A stretch of 64,000 nucleotides of DNA from Sagittula sp048553715 (GCF_048553715.1 NZ_JBLZNC010000002.1:124001-188000), one strand, 5' to 3'; positions 9,031-16,507 are shown, counted from the first letter of the stretch. The notes: a model not told the origin generated them from the letters alone. Program-made: numbers and translations.

Positions 9031-10059
9031 ATGACCCTGAAGACCCTGACACTGGCCGCGCTGGCGGCCAGCACCCTTGCGGGGGCCGCCCCCGCCGCCA
9101 ATGTGGACGGCCCGTCCGTGTTCTGGAAGATTTCCATGTACGGCAACCCGCGCGCGCTGACATCGGGGATGGAGGCGATGGCCGAACATGTGGCCGCCGA
9201 GACCGATGGCAAATTCCGCATCAAGATCTTTTACGCAGACCAGCTTGGCCCGGCGCGTGAAAACCTCGACGGGCTGAAGCTCAACGCCTTCGAAGGCGCG
9301 GGCATCTGCAACTTCTACCACCCGGGCAAGAACCCCGCATGGATGGTGTTCTCGCTGCCTTTCCTGCCCATCGAAAGCCCTGCGGTGGACCGCTACGTGC
9401 GCAAGCGGATGTTCGAACACCCGGCAATCGTGGCGGATATGGCCAAGTGGAACGCGATCCCCTACGCCTCCGGCCTGCTGCCGCAATACGAGATGATGGG
9501 CAAAGGCACGCCGCCGCAAACGCTCGACGATTGGGCGGGCTTGCAGGTGCGCGCGGGCGGCGGTTTGGGCGACGCGATGGAGATGCTGGGCGCGACCAAG
9601 CAGACCCTGTCGGCAGCCGAAACGCTGACCGCCTTCCAGAACGGCACCATCGATGTGGCGGCCTTTCCCTTCACCTATGCCCATGTGGCGTTCAAGATCA
9701 ACGAAGAGGCGGATTGGTACACCGCCAACATGTCGCCGGGATCGTCGGAATGTGGCTGGGTGTTGAACAAGACAGCCTTCGAGGCGCTCCCCGAGCAGTA
9801 CCAGAAACTGATCTGGGACAGCCGCGATCTGGTTCTGGACACCGAGCTGGCGGCCTATGCGGCGCAGGATGAAAAGAACATCGCCATGTTCGAGGAAACC
9901 CTGACCAAGATCGAATATGACGCCGACGCGCTGGAGCAGTTCCGCGCCACCGCCGGTCAGCCGATCTGGGACAAATGGGTGGCCGACAACCCAGATTTTG
10001 ACGCCCAGGGCGTTCTGGATGCCTTCCTTGGCTACGCCTCTGAGGCAAGCACGCAATAA
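9031..10059 (+). CDS. dctP: TRAP transporter solute-binding protein DctP (malonate operon)
   Basis: 342 residues beginning with a Sec signal peptide (MTLKTLTLAALAASTLAGAA) after a strong GGGAGGAGAAAACG ribosome-binding site. TRAP binding-protein features are visible, including KIFYADQLGPARENLDGLK and VRAGGGLGDAMEMLGATKQT. Placed between matAB and dctQM, it most probably captures malonate in the periplasm. A perfect 10-bp hairpin follows the stop. Confidence 0.88.
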   Translation: MTLKTLTLAALAASTLAGAAPAANVDGPSVFWKISMYGNPRALTSGMEAMAEHVAAETDGKFRIKIFYADQLGPARENLDGLKLNAFEGAGICNFYHPGKNPAWMVFSLPFLPIESPAVDRYVRKRMFEHPAIVADMAKWNAIPYASGLLPQYEMMGKGTPPQTLDDWAGLQVRAGGGLGDAMEMLGATKQTLSAAETLTAFQNGTIDVAAFPFTYAHVAFKINEEADWYTANMSPGSSECGWVLNKTAFEALPEQYQKLIWDSRDLVLDTELAAYAAQDEKNIAMFEETLTKIEYDADALEQFRATAGQPIWDKWVADNPDFDAQGVLDAFLGYASEASTQ

Positions 10060-10066
10060 GCGCTTT

Positions 10067-10093
10067 GGCGGTGGCCCGATGCAGGCCACCGCC
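10067..10093 (+). other. intercistronic hairpin after dctP
   Basis: GGCGGTGGCC / GGCCACCGCC forms a perfect 10-bp stem with a 7-nt loop, starting 8 nt after the dctP stop. It is followed by C-rich sequence, not a U-tract. Such hairpins often stabilise the upstream binding-protein message or attenuate the permease genes, so the binding protein is made in excess. That role is inferred. Confidence 0.65.
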
Positions 10094-10128
10094 CACCCCC
10101 TTCCCTAATTCGAACGGATTTACCTCAA

Positions 10129-10734
10129 ATGAGACACGCCCCGCCCCCGACGCGCGGCCCCGTCGCCCGTGCAGACAGGCTATTGTCCCCTGTCGAAGAC
10201 GCCACCAACCTGATTGCCGCCTTGTTTGTTTTTGCCCTGATGTGTCTGGGCATTGCGCAGGTGGTCATGCGCACCCTGTTTGACACGCCTCTGACCGGCT
10301 ACGTCGATCTGGTCGAACTGTCGATGGCCGGCATGGCCTTTCTCGGCGCGGCCTACACGCAGCGCATGGGGGCCCATATCCGTATGGAGCTTGCCTTGGG
10401 TCAGCTTTCGGGGCGCAAGCTTTGGGCGGCAGAGATCCTTGGCGCGCTGATCGGGATGGCCGTGATCGGCGTGCTGATCTGGTACAGCGCCGGGCATTTC
10501 TGGCGGTCTTACGAGCTTGGCGACACCACGATGGATGCGGAATACCCCGTCTGGCCATCGAAACTGGTGGTGCCTGTCGCCTTTTCCCTGTGGTTTCTGC
10601 GGCTTGCGATCCAGTTGGCCGGTGCCGTGCGGCTGTTCATTGACCCTGCGCGCGACCCGCAAGGCGTCACCTTGATGAAGGACGCGGCCCAGACCGCCAA
10701 GGAAGAGGCGGATGCCGCCCAAGAGGAGCGCTGA
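10129..10734 (+). CDS. dctQ: TRAP transporter small permease DctQ (malonate operon)
   Basis: 201 residues with four hydrophobic helices in the DctQ order and the core QVVMRTLFDTPLTGYVDLVE around residue 45-64. The Ala/Glu-rich charged tail (KEEADAAQEER) is cytoplasmic and extends beyond the last helix. The ATG at 10129 has only a weak Shine-Dalgarno sequence, in contrast to dctP and dctM on either side. Its stop is one base before the dctM start. Confidence 0.85.
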   Translation: MRHAPPPTRGPVARADRLLSPVEDATNLIAALFVFALMCLGIAQVVMRTLFDTPLTGYVDLVELSMAGMAFLGAAYTQRMGAHIRMELALGQLSGRKLWAAEILGALIGMAVIGVLIWYSAGHFWRSYELGDTTMDAEYPVWPSKLVVPVAFSLWFLRLAIQLAGAVRLFIDPARDPQGVTLMKDAAQTAKEEADAAQEER

Positions 10735-10735
10735 G

Positions 10736-12064
10736 ATGCTGATCGGACTAGGATTTGAACACCCGCTGACCGTGGGTTTGATCGGTGTCGGGCTGCTGAT
10801 CGTGCTGGTGGCCATCGGGGTGCGCGTGGTCTTTGCCGCTGCCACCATCGGGCTGTTGGGACTGGTCGAGCTGATCGGCTGGGGACCGGCTGCGGGCATC
10901 GTGGGCATCGTCCCGCATGCCAAGGCCACGACCTATGCGCTGTCGGTGCTGCCCATGTTTGTCTTTATCGGCTTTGTCGCCTTCCACGCGGGCATGACAT
11001 CACAGCTGTTTGATGCGGCGCGCAAATGGCTGGGCTGGATGCCCGGCGGGCTGGCGGTGGCCACGGTCTTTGCCACGGCGGGCTTTGCCGCTGTGTCCGG
11101 CGCCTCCACCGCCACTTCCGCCGTCTTCGCCCGCGTCGCCATCCCCGAGATGCTGCGCCACGGCTATGACAAGCGCCTGTCGGCAGGTGTCGTGGCTGCG
11201 GGCGGCACGCTGGCCACGCTGATCCCGCCCTCGGCCATTCTGGTGATCTACGCCATCATCGTCGAGGAATCCGTGGGCCGTCTGCTGTTGGCGGGCTTCC
11301 TGCCCGGTCTGGTGTCGGCCATCGTCTATGCCGCGATTATCATCGTCTGGGCGTTGGTCCGTCCCGACCACGCCCCCGCCACACCGCGTGCCGAACGCCC
11401 CGACTGGCCAGAGCGTATCCGCGCGCTGCCGCCGCTGTTGCCAATCATGGCGGTGGTGTTCGTCATCATCTCGGCCATCTACCAAGGCTGGGCCACGCCC
11501 ACCGAGGCAGGCGCCTTGGGCGCGGGCATCATCTTTCTGGTGGCGGTGGCGCGCGGCACGGGGCTTAAACCCATCACCGAAAGCCTGATGGAAACCGCCA
11601 AGCTGACGGTGATGATCTTCTCGCTGATCTGGGGGGTGACGATCTTTGTCCGCTTTCTGGGCTTCTCGGGTCTGGCCGAGGCCTTCACCGGCCTTGTCGT
11701 CGGCATCGACGCCCCGCCGATGGTGATCATGATCTGCATCCTGCTGGCCTATGCGGTGCTGGGCATGTTCATGGATGCCATCGGCATGCTGCTGCTGACG
11801 CTGCCGGTGGTCTATCCGGCGGTCATGGCCTTGGGCTTTGATTCCATCTGGTTCGGCATCATCGTGGTCAAGATGGCCGAGATCTGCCTTGTCACGCCAC
11901 CCATCGGGCTGAACTGTTTTGTGGTGGCCGCCGTGCGACCGGACATCTCCCTACCGGATGTGTTCAAGGGGATCACATGGTTCTTTGTCGCCGATGTGAT
12001 CACCATCATCGCCCTGCTGGCCTTCCCCGAGATCGTCACATGGCTGCCCGACCTTATGCGATAA
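10736..12064 (+). CDS. dctM: TRAP transporter large permease DctM (malonate operon)
   Basis: A 442-residue multi-helix DctM protein with GASTATSAVFARVAIPEML, LIPPSAILVIYAI and a C-terminal TPPIGLNCFVVAAVRPD signature. The ATG at 10736 is preceded by AGAGGAGCGC and sits one base after the dctQ TGA, giving near-coupled translation. Together with DctP and DctQ it completes the second Na+-dependent TRAP system of the window. Confidence 0.9.
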   Translation: MLIGLGFEHPLTVGLIGVGLLIVLVAIGVRVVFAAATIGLLGLVELIGWGPAAGIVGIVPHAKATTYALSVLPMFVFIGFVAFHAGMTSQLFDAARKWLGWMPGGLAVATVFATAGFAAVSGASTATSAVFARVAIPEMLRHGYDKRLSAGVVAAGGTLATLIPPSAILVIYAIIVEESVGRLLLAGFLPGLVSAIVYAAIIIVWALVRPDHAPATPRAERPDWPERIRALPPLLPIMAVVFVIISAIYQGWATPTEAGALGAGIIFLVAVARGTGLKPITESLMETAKLTVMIFSLIWGVTIFVRFLGFSGLAEAFTGLVVGIDAPPMVIMICILLAYAVLGMFMDAIGMLLLTLPVVYPAVMALGFDSIWFGIIVVKMAEICLVTPPIGLNCFVVAAVRPDISLPDVFKGITWFFVADVITIIALLAFPEIVTWLPDLMR

Positions 12065-12076
12065 AAAGGAAAACAC

Positions 12077-12562
12077 ATGAAACTTGCATCATCACTATCG
12101 CTCGCCACCGCCGAGAAGATCGTCGACGAGGTGCTGGCCATCGGCCTGCGCGAAGGTATGAAGCCGCTGACCTGCGTGGTCATGGACAGCGGCGGGCGCA
12201 TGGTCTGCATGAAAATGTCCGATGGCTGCGGGCTGCTGCGCTTTGACATCGCCTTTGGCAAGGCGTGGGGGTCGTTGGGCATGGGGTTTTCCAGCCGCAC
12301 GATTCGGGATTACCTGTCCGGCCGCCCGACCTTTCAGAACGCGATCGCCGCGGCCTCTGACGGGCGATTCATTCCCGTGCCCGGCGGCGTGCTGATCGAA
12401 GACGCCAAAGGCATGACCATCGGGGCCGTGGGCGTGTCGGGCGACGCGTCAGAGCGTGACGAATACTGCGCCATCCACGCGATCAAAGCCGCAGGTTTCG
12501 CCCCAAACCCCGAACAAGAGGCCGAGGACTGGCGCGCCGCTTCGCTGTCAGACAAACACTAA
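12077..12562 (+). CDS. GlcG/HbpS-family protein
   Basis: 161 residues of the GlcG/HbpS (DUF336) fold: LATAEKIVDEVLAIGLREGM, VVMDSGGRMVCMKMSDG, FQNAIAAASDGRFIPVPGGV and GAVGVSGDASERDEYCA match the family closely. Family members occur as the last gene of carboxylate catabolic operons (glycolate, propanediol, malonate), but their biochemical role there is not settled. AAAAGGAAAACAC precedes the ATG and the gene is 12 nt after dctM. It is the last gene of the malonate operon. Confidence 0.88.
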   Translation: MKLASSLSLATAEKIVDEVLAIGLREGMKPLTCVVMDSGGRMVCMKMSDGCGLLRFDIAFGKAWGSLGMGFSSRTIRDYLSGRPTFQNAIAAASDGRFIPVPGGVLIEDAKGMTIGAVGVSGDASERDEYCAIHAIKAAGFAPNPEQEAEDWRAASLSDKH

Positions 12563-12575
12563 AGCCCCGCCCGCA

Positions 12576-12606
12576 CCGGCCCACCTGACACATCAGGTGC
12601 GGTCGG
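12576..12606 (+). other. stable hairpin after the malonate operon
   Basis: CACCTGA-CACA-TCAGGTG forms a 7-bp stem, extended by CCGGCC / GGTCGG with one bulged C. It begins 13 nt after the GlcG-like stop. It lacks a U-tract and probably acts as a 3' stabilising or Rho-assisted end ahead of the terminator at 12652. Confidence 0.5.
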
Positions 12607-12651
12607 TGTGTGGCACACCTGAGATCTGTCAAAGCTGTCTGAAGATCGGGA

Positions 12652-12679
12652 CAGGGGCTGGCGGAAATGCCCCTGATTT
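12652..12679 (+). terminator. Rho-independent terminator of the malonate operon
   Basis: CAGGGGC / GCCCCTG stem with a 10-nt loop and then ATTTT in the rightward sense. It abuts the 3' end of the oppositely oriented tRNA gene. In the leftward sense there is no U-tract. Confidence 0.7.
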
Positions 12680-12765
12680 TGGTACCCAAGGCCGGACTCG
12701 AACCGGCACGCCCGCAAGGGCGGGGGATTTTGAATCCCCTGCGTCTACCATTCCGCCACTTGGGC
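12680..12765 (-). tRNA. tRNA-Leu (anticodon CAA)
   Basis: The reverse strand folds as a class II tRNA of 86 nt with an encoded CCA end. The acceptor arm is GCCCAAG with CTTGGGT, the D-arm region is GGCGGAATGGTAGACGCA, and the anticodon loop TTCAAAA gives CAA. A long variable arm (CCGCCCTTGCGGGCG) and a T-arm containing GGTTCGAGTCC follow. The G-U closing pair at 1-72 and discriminator A73 fit leucine. Confidence 0.95.
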
Positions 12766-12890
12766 CCGGACCTGCGTTTAGCCTGCGTGGAAGGCGGCGT
12801 AAAGAGGCATTTCGCAAATGCTTGACGGTTGCGGGTCTGCGTGGTCTTTGCCCTGCGTAAGGGGGAGGTCCCCATAGGCAGGAGAGCGCC

Positions 12891-13547
12891 ATGACCGCAC
12901 ATCACACAGCCCCCGTGGCGGGCACCGGCGACAGCACGGCGATCTCGGACCGGCTGGATAGCCTTGTGGGCGAGGCGCGCGCCGCCGCAGGCGAAAGCGC
13001 ACAGCCCGCCGTGTCCCTGGAATGGGTGCTGGCGCAGCTGCATGAACGCGCCTTTGGTCTGTTTTTGCTGATCCTCGCCCTGCCCTGCTGCATTCCCTTT
13101 CTCTACGGCATCCCCCAAGTGGTGGCCCTGCCGCTGATGTTTGTCTCCGCGCAGATTCTTGCGGGACGGCGGACCCCGTGGCTGCCGCGCCGTCTGGCAG
13201 AGCGCACCGTGGCCGTCAGCGGGCTGGAGGGTCTGTCGCTGCGCGCGGGTCCGTGGTTGCGCCGGATCGAGGCCATCAGCCGCCCCCGTCTGGCCGCCCT
13301 GACGCGTGCGCCTGCGGACCGACTGGTCGGGCTGGCGCTGGTGCTGTTCAGCGCCTCGATCCTTGTGCCGCTGCCGGGCACCAATACGGTTCCGGGCTTT
13401 GCCGTTGTTGTGGTGGCGATGGGTCTGCTGCAACGCGACGGGCTTTTGGTGATCCTCGGCGCGATCCTTGGCACCGCGTGGATCGCCACGCTGATCTTTG
13501 CAGGGGCCACATTGGTCAGCGTTTTGCGCGCATGGATCGGCATCTGA
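12891..13547 (+). CDS. exoD: ExoD-family exopolysaccharide synthesis protein
   Basis: A 218-residue membrane protein of the ExoD family. A soluble N-terminal helix region is followed by FGLFLLILALPCCIPF, a paired loop, and two strongly hydrophobic C-terminal segments ending in VLRAWIGI. The motif PLPGTNTVPG near residue 163 is typical. ExoD mutants in rhizobia are affected in exopolysaccharide and alkali tolerance; the molecular function is unknown. GCAGGAGAGCGCC precedes the ATG, and no partner gene is adjacent. Confidence 0.82.
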   Translation: MTAHHTAPVAGTGDSTAISDRLDSLVGEARAAAGESAQPAVSLEWVLAQLHERAFGLFLLILALPCCIPFLYGIPQVVALPLMFVSAQILAGRRTPWLPRRLAERTVAVSGLEGLSLRAGPWLRRIEAISRPRLAALTRAPADRLVGLALVLFSASILVPLPGTNTVPGFAVVVVAMGLLQRDGLLVILGAILGTAWIATLIFAGATLVSVLRAWIGI

Positions 13548-13613
13548 ACGGCTTTGTGACTTGCATCCCTTTGCGCGCTGCGCGACCCCTTGCCCAAAGA
13601 GCAGGAGACCAAG

Positions 13614-14081
13614 ATGACCCTGAACCGCCGCTTTCTGACAGCCCTAGGCACGCTTGGCTCGGTTGTGCTGATCCTTGGCGCGCTGGCGTTCCAGCATCTT
13701 GGCGGCATGGCACCGTGCAAGCTGTGCTACTGGCAACGTTACGGCCATTGGGCGGCCATCGCCTTTGGCGCTCTCGCGTTGTTTGTGCCGCAGCGCTGGC
13801 TTTTGTGGCTGGCCGCCGCCGGGGCCGCAGCCTCTGCCGGTGCGGGCCTGTATCACACCGGCGTCGAACGCAAATGGTGGGAGGGTCCCGCCTCCTGTTC
13901 GGGCAGCGATATCGGCGCGCTGTCTGCGGATGAGCTGATGAACCAGATCATGTCGGCCCCGTTGATCCGCTGTGACGACATCCCGTGGCAGCTGTTCGGG
14001 TTGAGCATGGCCAACTACAACGTGCTGGCGTCCTTGGTGATTGCAACCCTCTTTATCCTCGCCGCCCGCCGCCCGACCTGA
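13614..14081 (+). CDS. disulfide bond formation protein B family (DsbB-like)
   Basis: 155 residues with four transmembrane helices. The first-loop redox pair is Cys35 and Cys38 (APCKLCYWQRYGHW). The second periplasmic pair is Cys95 and Cys120 (ASCSG...IRCDDIPW). This is the DsbB arrangement that passes electrons from DsbA to quinone. The ATG at 13614 is preceded by GCAGGAGACCAAG, better than an in-frame ATG 24 nt upstream. No dsbA is nearby. The second loop lacks the classical E. coli spacing, as is usual for alphaproteobacterial members. Confidence 0.85.
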   Translation: MTLNRRFLTALGTLGSVVLILGALAFQHLGGMAPCKLCYWQRYGHWAAIAFGALALFVPQRWLLWLAAAGAAASAGAGLYHTGVERKWWEGPASCSGSDIGALSADELMNQIMSAPLIRCDDIPWQLFGLSMANYNVLASLVIATLFILAARRPT

Positions 14082-14144
14082 CCGCCAAGGCGTGACAGAG
14101 CCCGCGCCACCTGTCATGAATGACCCAAAGACCGGAGCCTTTTC

Positions 14145-14288
14145 ATGACCAATTCGCTTGCCATTGTCCTTGGCCTGATGATCGCACTGTTTCTGGGCGT
14201 GGATTTTCTGGCCTTTGACGGCGATGCCACCCTGTTTCTGGCGCGCAAGCTGTACTGGCTGATCGACTACGTCGCCTTCTGGCGTTGA
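14145..14288 (+). CDS. 47-residue conserved-type small membrane protein
   Basis: ATG at 14145 with GGAG 9 nt upstream opens a 47-codon frame ending in TGA at 14288. The peptide has one transmembrane helix (SLAIVLGLMIALFLGVDFLA) followed by an amphipathic LFLARKLYWLIDYVAFWR tail. It fills the space between the DsbB-like gene and the GAPDH promoter, with no other candidate gene. I recall similar peptides ending in -FLARK...AFWR near other Rhodobacterales genes. Function unknown. Confidence 0.65.
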   Translation: MTNSLAIVLGLMIALFLGVDFLAFDGDATLFLARKLYWLIDYVAFWR

Positions 14289-14335
14289 TCGGCTGACAGG
14301 CTTCCCTTGGGTTGACTTCTGCGTCTGCGGGTGCA

Positions 14336-14349
14336 TGTTAGCGCTAAAT
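14336..14349. promoter_or_regulatory. LacI/CceR-type operator candidate upstream of GAPDH
   Basis: TGTTAGCGCTAAAT contains the perfect palindrome TTAGCGCTAA centred 70 nt before the GAPDH start. A TTGACT hexamer at 14312 lies just upstream and could be its -35 element, which would put the site over the -10 region. A close relative (CGTTAGCGGTAACG) is at the same distance before enolase. The shape matches, as I remember it, the CceR motif of Rhodobacter central carbon genes. Confidence 0.6.
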
Positions 14350-14411
14350 TCTCGGCAGCGCCGCAACGGCTGCGGCGCGCCATTTCTGACCAGCTAAGGG
14401 GGAGCTTTCCC

Positions 14412-15413
14412 ATGACTGTCACCGTCGCAATCAACGGGTTTGGCCGCATCGGCCGTAACGTCCTGCGGGGCATCGTAGAATCCGGCCGCACCGACATCGA
14501 AGTGGTCGCGATCAACGATCTGGGCCCGGTGGAAACCAACGCCCACCTGCTGCAATATGACAGCGTGCACGGCCGTTTCCCGGTCGAGGTCAAGCACACC
14601 GACGACACCATCGATGTGGGCCGTGGCCCGATCAAGGTGACCGCGATCCGCGACCCCAAGGATCTGCCCTGGGACAACGTGGACATCGCGCTGGAATGCA
14701 CCGGCATCTTCACCGCCCGCGAAAAGGCCGCGATGCACCTTGAAAACGGCTCCAAGCGTGTGCTGATCTCTGCCCCCGGCGCAGGCGCGGACAAGACCAT
14801 CGTTTACGGCGTGAACGACAGCGTTCTGACCGCCGAAGACACCGTGGTGTCCAACGCCTCCTGCACCACCAACTGCCTGTCCCCCGTGGCCAAGGTGCTG
14901 AACGACGAGATCGGCATCGTGAAGGGCTTCATGACCACGATCCACAGCTACACCGGCGACCAGCCGACGCTGGACACCATGCACAAGGATCTCTACCGCG
15001 CGCGTGCGGCGGCCCTGTCCATGATCCCCACCTCCACCGGCGCGGCCAAGGCCGTTGGTCTGGTTCTGCCCGAACTCAACGGCAAGCTGGACGGTGTCGC
15101 GATCCGCGTGCCCACGCCGAACGTGTCGGTTGTCGACCTCACCTTCGAGGCGGCGCGCGAAACATCGGTCGAGGAAATCAACGCAGCGATCCGCAAGGCC
15201 GCCGACGGCCCTCTGAAAGGCGTGCTGGGCTACACCGACAAACAGCTGGTCTCGGTTGATTTCAACCACGACCCGCATTCGTCGATCTTCCACTGCGACC
15301 AGACCAAAGTCATGGAAGGCACCATGTGCCGCATCCTGACATGGTACGACAACGAATGGGGCTTCTCCAACCGCATGGCGGACACCGCCGTGGCCATGGG
15401 CAAGCTGATCTGA
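14412..15413 (+). CDS. gap: glyceraldehyde-3-phosphate dehydrogenase, type I
   Basis: 333 residues, a standard length. It oxidises and phosphorylates glyceraldehyde 3-phosphate with NAD+. The Rossmann motif INGFGRIGRNV opens the protein, Asp36 follows VVAIND, and the catalytic nucleophile is Cys151 in SNASCTTNC. Two GAPDH hallmarks follow: TSTGAAKAVG, and the C-terminal WYDNEWGFSNRM. The ATG at 14412 follows AAGGGGGAGCTTTCCC. It is monocistronic, with its own operator candidate upstream and a strong terminator downstream. Confidence 0.97.
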   Translation: MTVTVAINGFGRIGRNVLRGIVESGRTDIEVVAINDLGPVETNAHLLQYDSVHGRFPVEVKHTDDTIDVGRGPIKVTAIRDPKDLPWDNVDIALECTGIFTAREKAAMHLENGSKRVLISAPGAGADKTIVYGVNDSVLTAEDTVVSNASCTTNCLSPVAKVLNDEIGIVKGFMTTIHSYTGDQPTLDTMHKDLYRARAAALSMIPTSTGAAKAVGLVLPELNGKLDGVAIRVPTPNVSVVDLTFEAARETSVEEINAAIRKAADGPLKGVLGYTDKQLVSVDFNHDPHSSIFHCDQTKVMEGTMCRILTWYDNEWGFSNRMADTAVAMGKLI

Positions 15414-15437
15414 TCCAAGATCTGGACCGAGTTACAG

Positions 15438-15464
15438 AAAACGGGGCCCGCGTGGCCCCGTTTT
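15438..15464. terminator. Rho-independent terminator of gap
   Basis: AAAACGGGGCC / GGCCCCGTTTT perfect 11-bp stem with a CGCGT loop, 24 nt after the gap stop. The A/T ends allow function in both directions, and it also lies just beyond the end of the convergent DCC gene. Confidence 0.9.
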
Positions 15465-15473
15465 GCGTTCGTG

Positions 15474-15896
15474 TCACTGTGATGGATTGCGCGGGGTTGC
15501 CCCCAGCCGCGTGGCGATCCGTGACAGACGCGGACGTAAGGGCAGAAAGCCGCGATAGAGGCCTTCCAGAACCGGCGTGACACCGGGGAGCCGCGCAAGT
15601 TTGGCCAGCCAGCGCCAGCGGGGCAGTTGCGCCCAGAGCGCCACAAACCCTGCCGCCCCCGAGGCCAGCGCGCCATCCGCCTGCCGCACGTGAAAGCGCC
15701 GCATCGCCGTATCAGCGTCAAGGTCCGCACCCAAAGACGCGCCCTCTTGCGAGACGTCCACAAAAGCAAGCTGCCCCGCGCGCGCGCATTTTTCGTAATG
15801 ACCAATCTCGACCGAACACAACGGGCAAGAGCCGTCGTAATAGACGGTCACAGGCGCATCTTCGGGGGTGGCTGGGGTCTTGGGCATCTCGGACAT
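15474..15896 (-). CDS. DCC-family thiol-disulfide oxidoreductase-like protein (DUF393)
   Basis: 140 residues of the DUF393/DCC family, named for the DxxCxxC motif seen here as DGSCPLC (Asp21, Cys24, Cys27). A thioredoxin-like fold and a redox role are proposed for the family; the substrate is unknown. The FLPLRPRLSRIATRLG tail is conserved in type. Its ATG directly abuts the TAG of the upstream 77-residue gene, so the two are co-transcribed. An internal ATG three codons in is an alternative start. Confidence 0.82.
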   Translation of the reverse strand: MSEMPKTPATPEDAPVTVYYDGSCPLCSVEIGHYEKCARAGQLAFVDVSQEGASLGADLDADTAMRRFHVRQADGALASGAAGFVALWAQLPRWRWLAKLARLPGVTPVLEGLYRGFLPLRPRLSRIATRLGATPRNPSQ

Positions 15897-16130
15897 CTAA
15901 TGCAGGCTCAACATGACTTCGATGTCGCGGCGGGTCAGCCGTTGCATCAAGGCGCGCTCGTCCTGATTAAGGCCCCGCCCCTCGGCGATGTCCTGTTGCA
16001 GCATGGCAGCAATATCGGTCGTCGCGGTGTAATAAATGTCAGGATGCGCGCCGCTGAGCTCGGCCACCATGCGCTGCAGCAGCCGTTTCTGCCGCTCCGC
16101 GTCCAGATCGTTGCGTTTGTCCTGTAACAT
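15897..16130 (-). CDS. hypothetical protein, 77 residues
   Basis: A small charged, mostly helical protein (MLQDKRNDLDAERQKRLLQR at the start, ERALMQRLTRRDIEVMLSLH at the end) with no recognisable domain. The start at 16130 is chosen because CGGAGGCGCAGCAT precedes it. A longer frame upstream runs into the DUF1127 terminator. It abuts the DCC gene and is presumably its operon partner. Confidence 0.6.
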   Translation of the reverse strand: MLQDKRNDLDAERQKRLLQRMVAELSGAHPDIYYTATTDIAAMLQQDIAEGRGLNQDERALMQRLTRRDIEVMLSLH

Positions 16131-16222
16131 ATGCTGCGCCTCCGTTGTTGGGGCAAAGATAGCTCCCGTGGCAGAGGGGACAATCAGCGGGCGTGGCACG
16201 CGATGTCGCAGCCGGGAAACGC

Positions 16223-16256
16223 AAAAGGCGCCGCCCCCGTGGGGACAGCGCCTTTT
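16223..16256. terminator. Rho-independent terminator downstream of the DUF1127 gene
   Basis: AAAAGGCGC / GCGCCTTTT outer stem with an inner CCCCC / GGGG pairing. A/T runs flank it on both sides. It lies 25 nt beyond the leftward DUF1127 stop. Confidence 0.8.
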
Positions 16257-16280
16257 TCAATGACAAAGTTGTCAGAGCGA

Positions 16281-16439
16281 TCAGCCGTAGACAGCCTGAT
16301 ATGCAATGCGCGGTACGTCAGCACGGGCGATGTTCAGGTCGCGCATGTCAGCTTCGGATAGGGCGGACAGTTCATTTACAGTGCGGCGGTACTTGGCGCG
16401 TTTTTCAAGACGGGCGCGGAGCGAAGTCATCATGGTCAT
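16281..16439 (-). CDS. DUF1127 domain small protein
   Basis: About 52 residues, arginine-rich. RRTVNELSALSEADMRDLNIARADVPRIAYQ matches the DUF1127 core of a helix, a turn and the L.DIG(I/L).R pattern. Small DUF1127 proteins in Rhodobacter (for example CcaF1) and Agrobacterium bind RNA and affect stress and phosphate physiology. Several in-frame ATGs lie close together (16454, 16445, 16439, 16433). 16439 is taken because GAGG then has workable spacing. Two CTGC-N3-GCAG sites lie upstream. Confidence 0.75.
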   Translation of the reverse strand: MTMMTSLRARLEKRAKYRRTVNELSALSEADMRDLNIARADVPRIAYQAVYG

Positions 16440-16494
16440 TTTCATCATCCTCATGTGAGCGGGTATCGTTTCTGTTGCCGCTAACATGGGGGAT

Positions 16495-16507
16495 GCTGCG
16501 CCGCAGC
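16495..16507. promoter_or_regulatory. CTGC-N3-GCAG site 1 (PhaR-like) upstream of the DUF1127 gene
   Basis: GCTGCGCCGCAGC is a near-perfect palindrome 56 nt upstream of the chosen DUF1127 start. The form CTGC-N3-GCAG is the site described, as I remember it, for the polyhydroxyalkanoate regulator PhaR of Rhodobacter. Flanking CAATTGACAGAT resembles the flank of site 2. Confidence 0.45.

Noticed and set aside
10059..10069. AAGCGCTTTGG as an AglR-like site near the malonate dctP
   Set aside because: Incomplete palindrome at a gene end, next to an unrelated hairpin; probably chance.
7597..10089. An 830-codon open frame on the reverse strand antisense to matB and dctP
   Set aside because: It is generated by GC-biased third positions of genes with clear catalytic motifs on the forward strand; it contains no recognisable domain and is rich in Arg/Gln/His/Gly low-complexity sequence.
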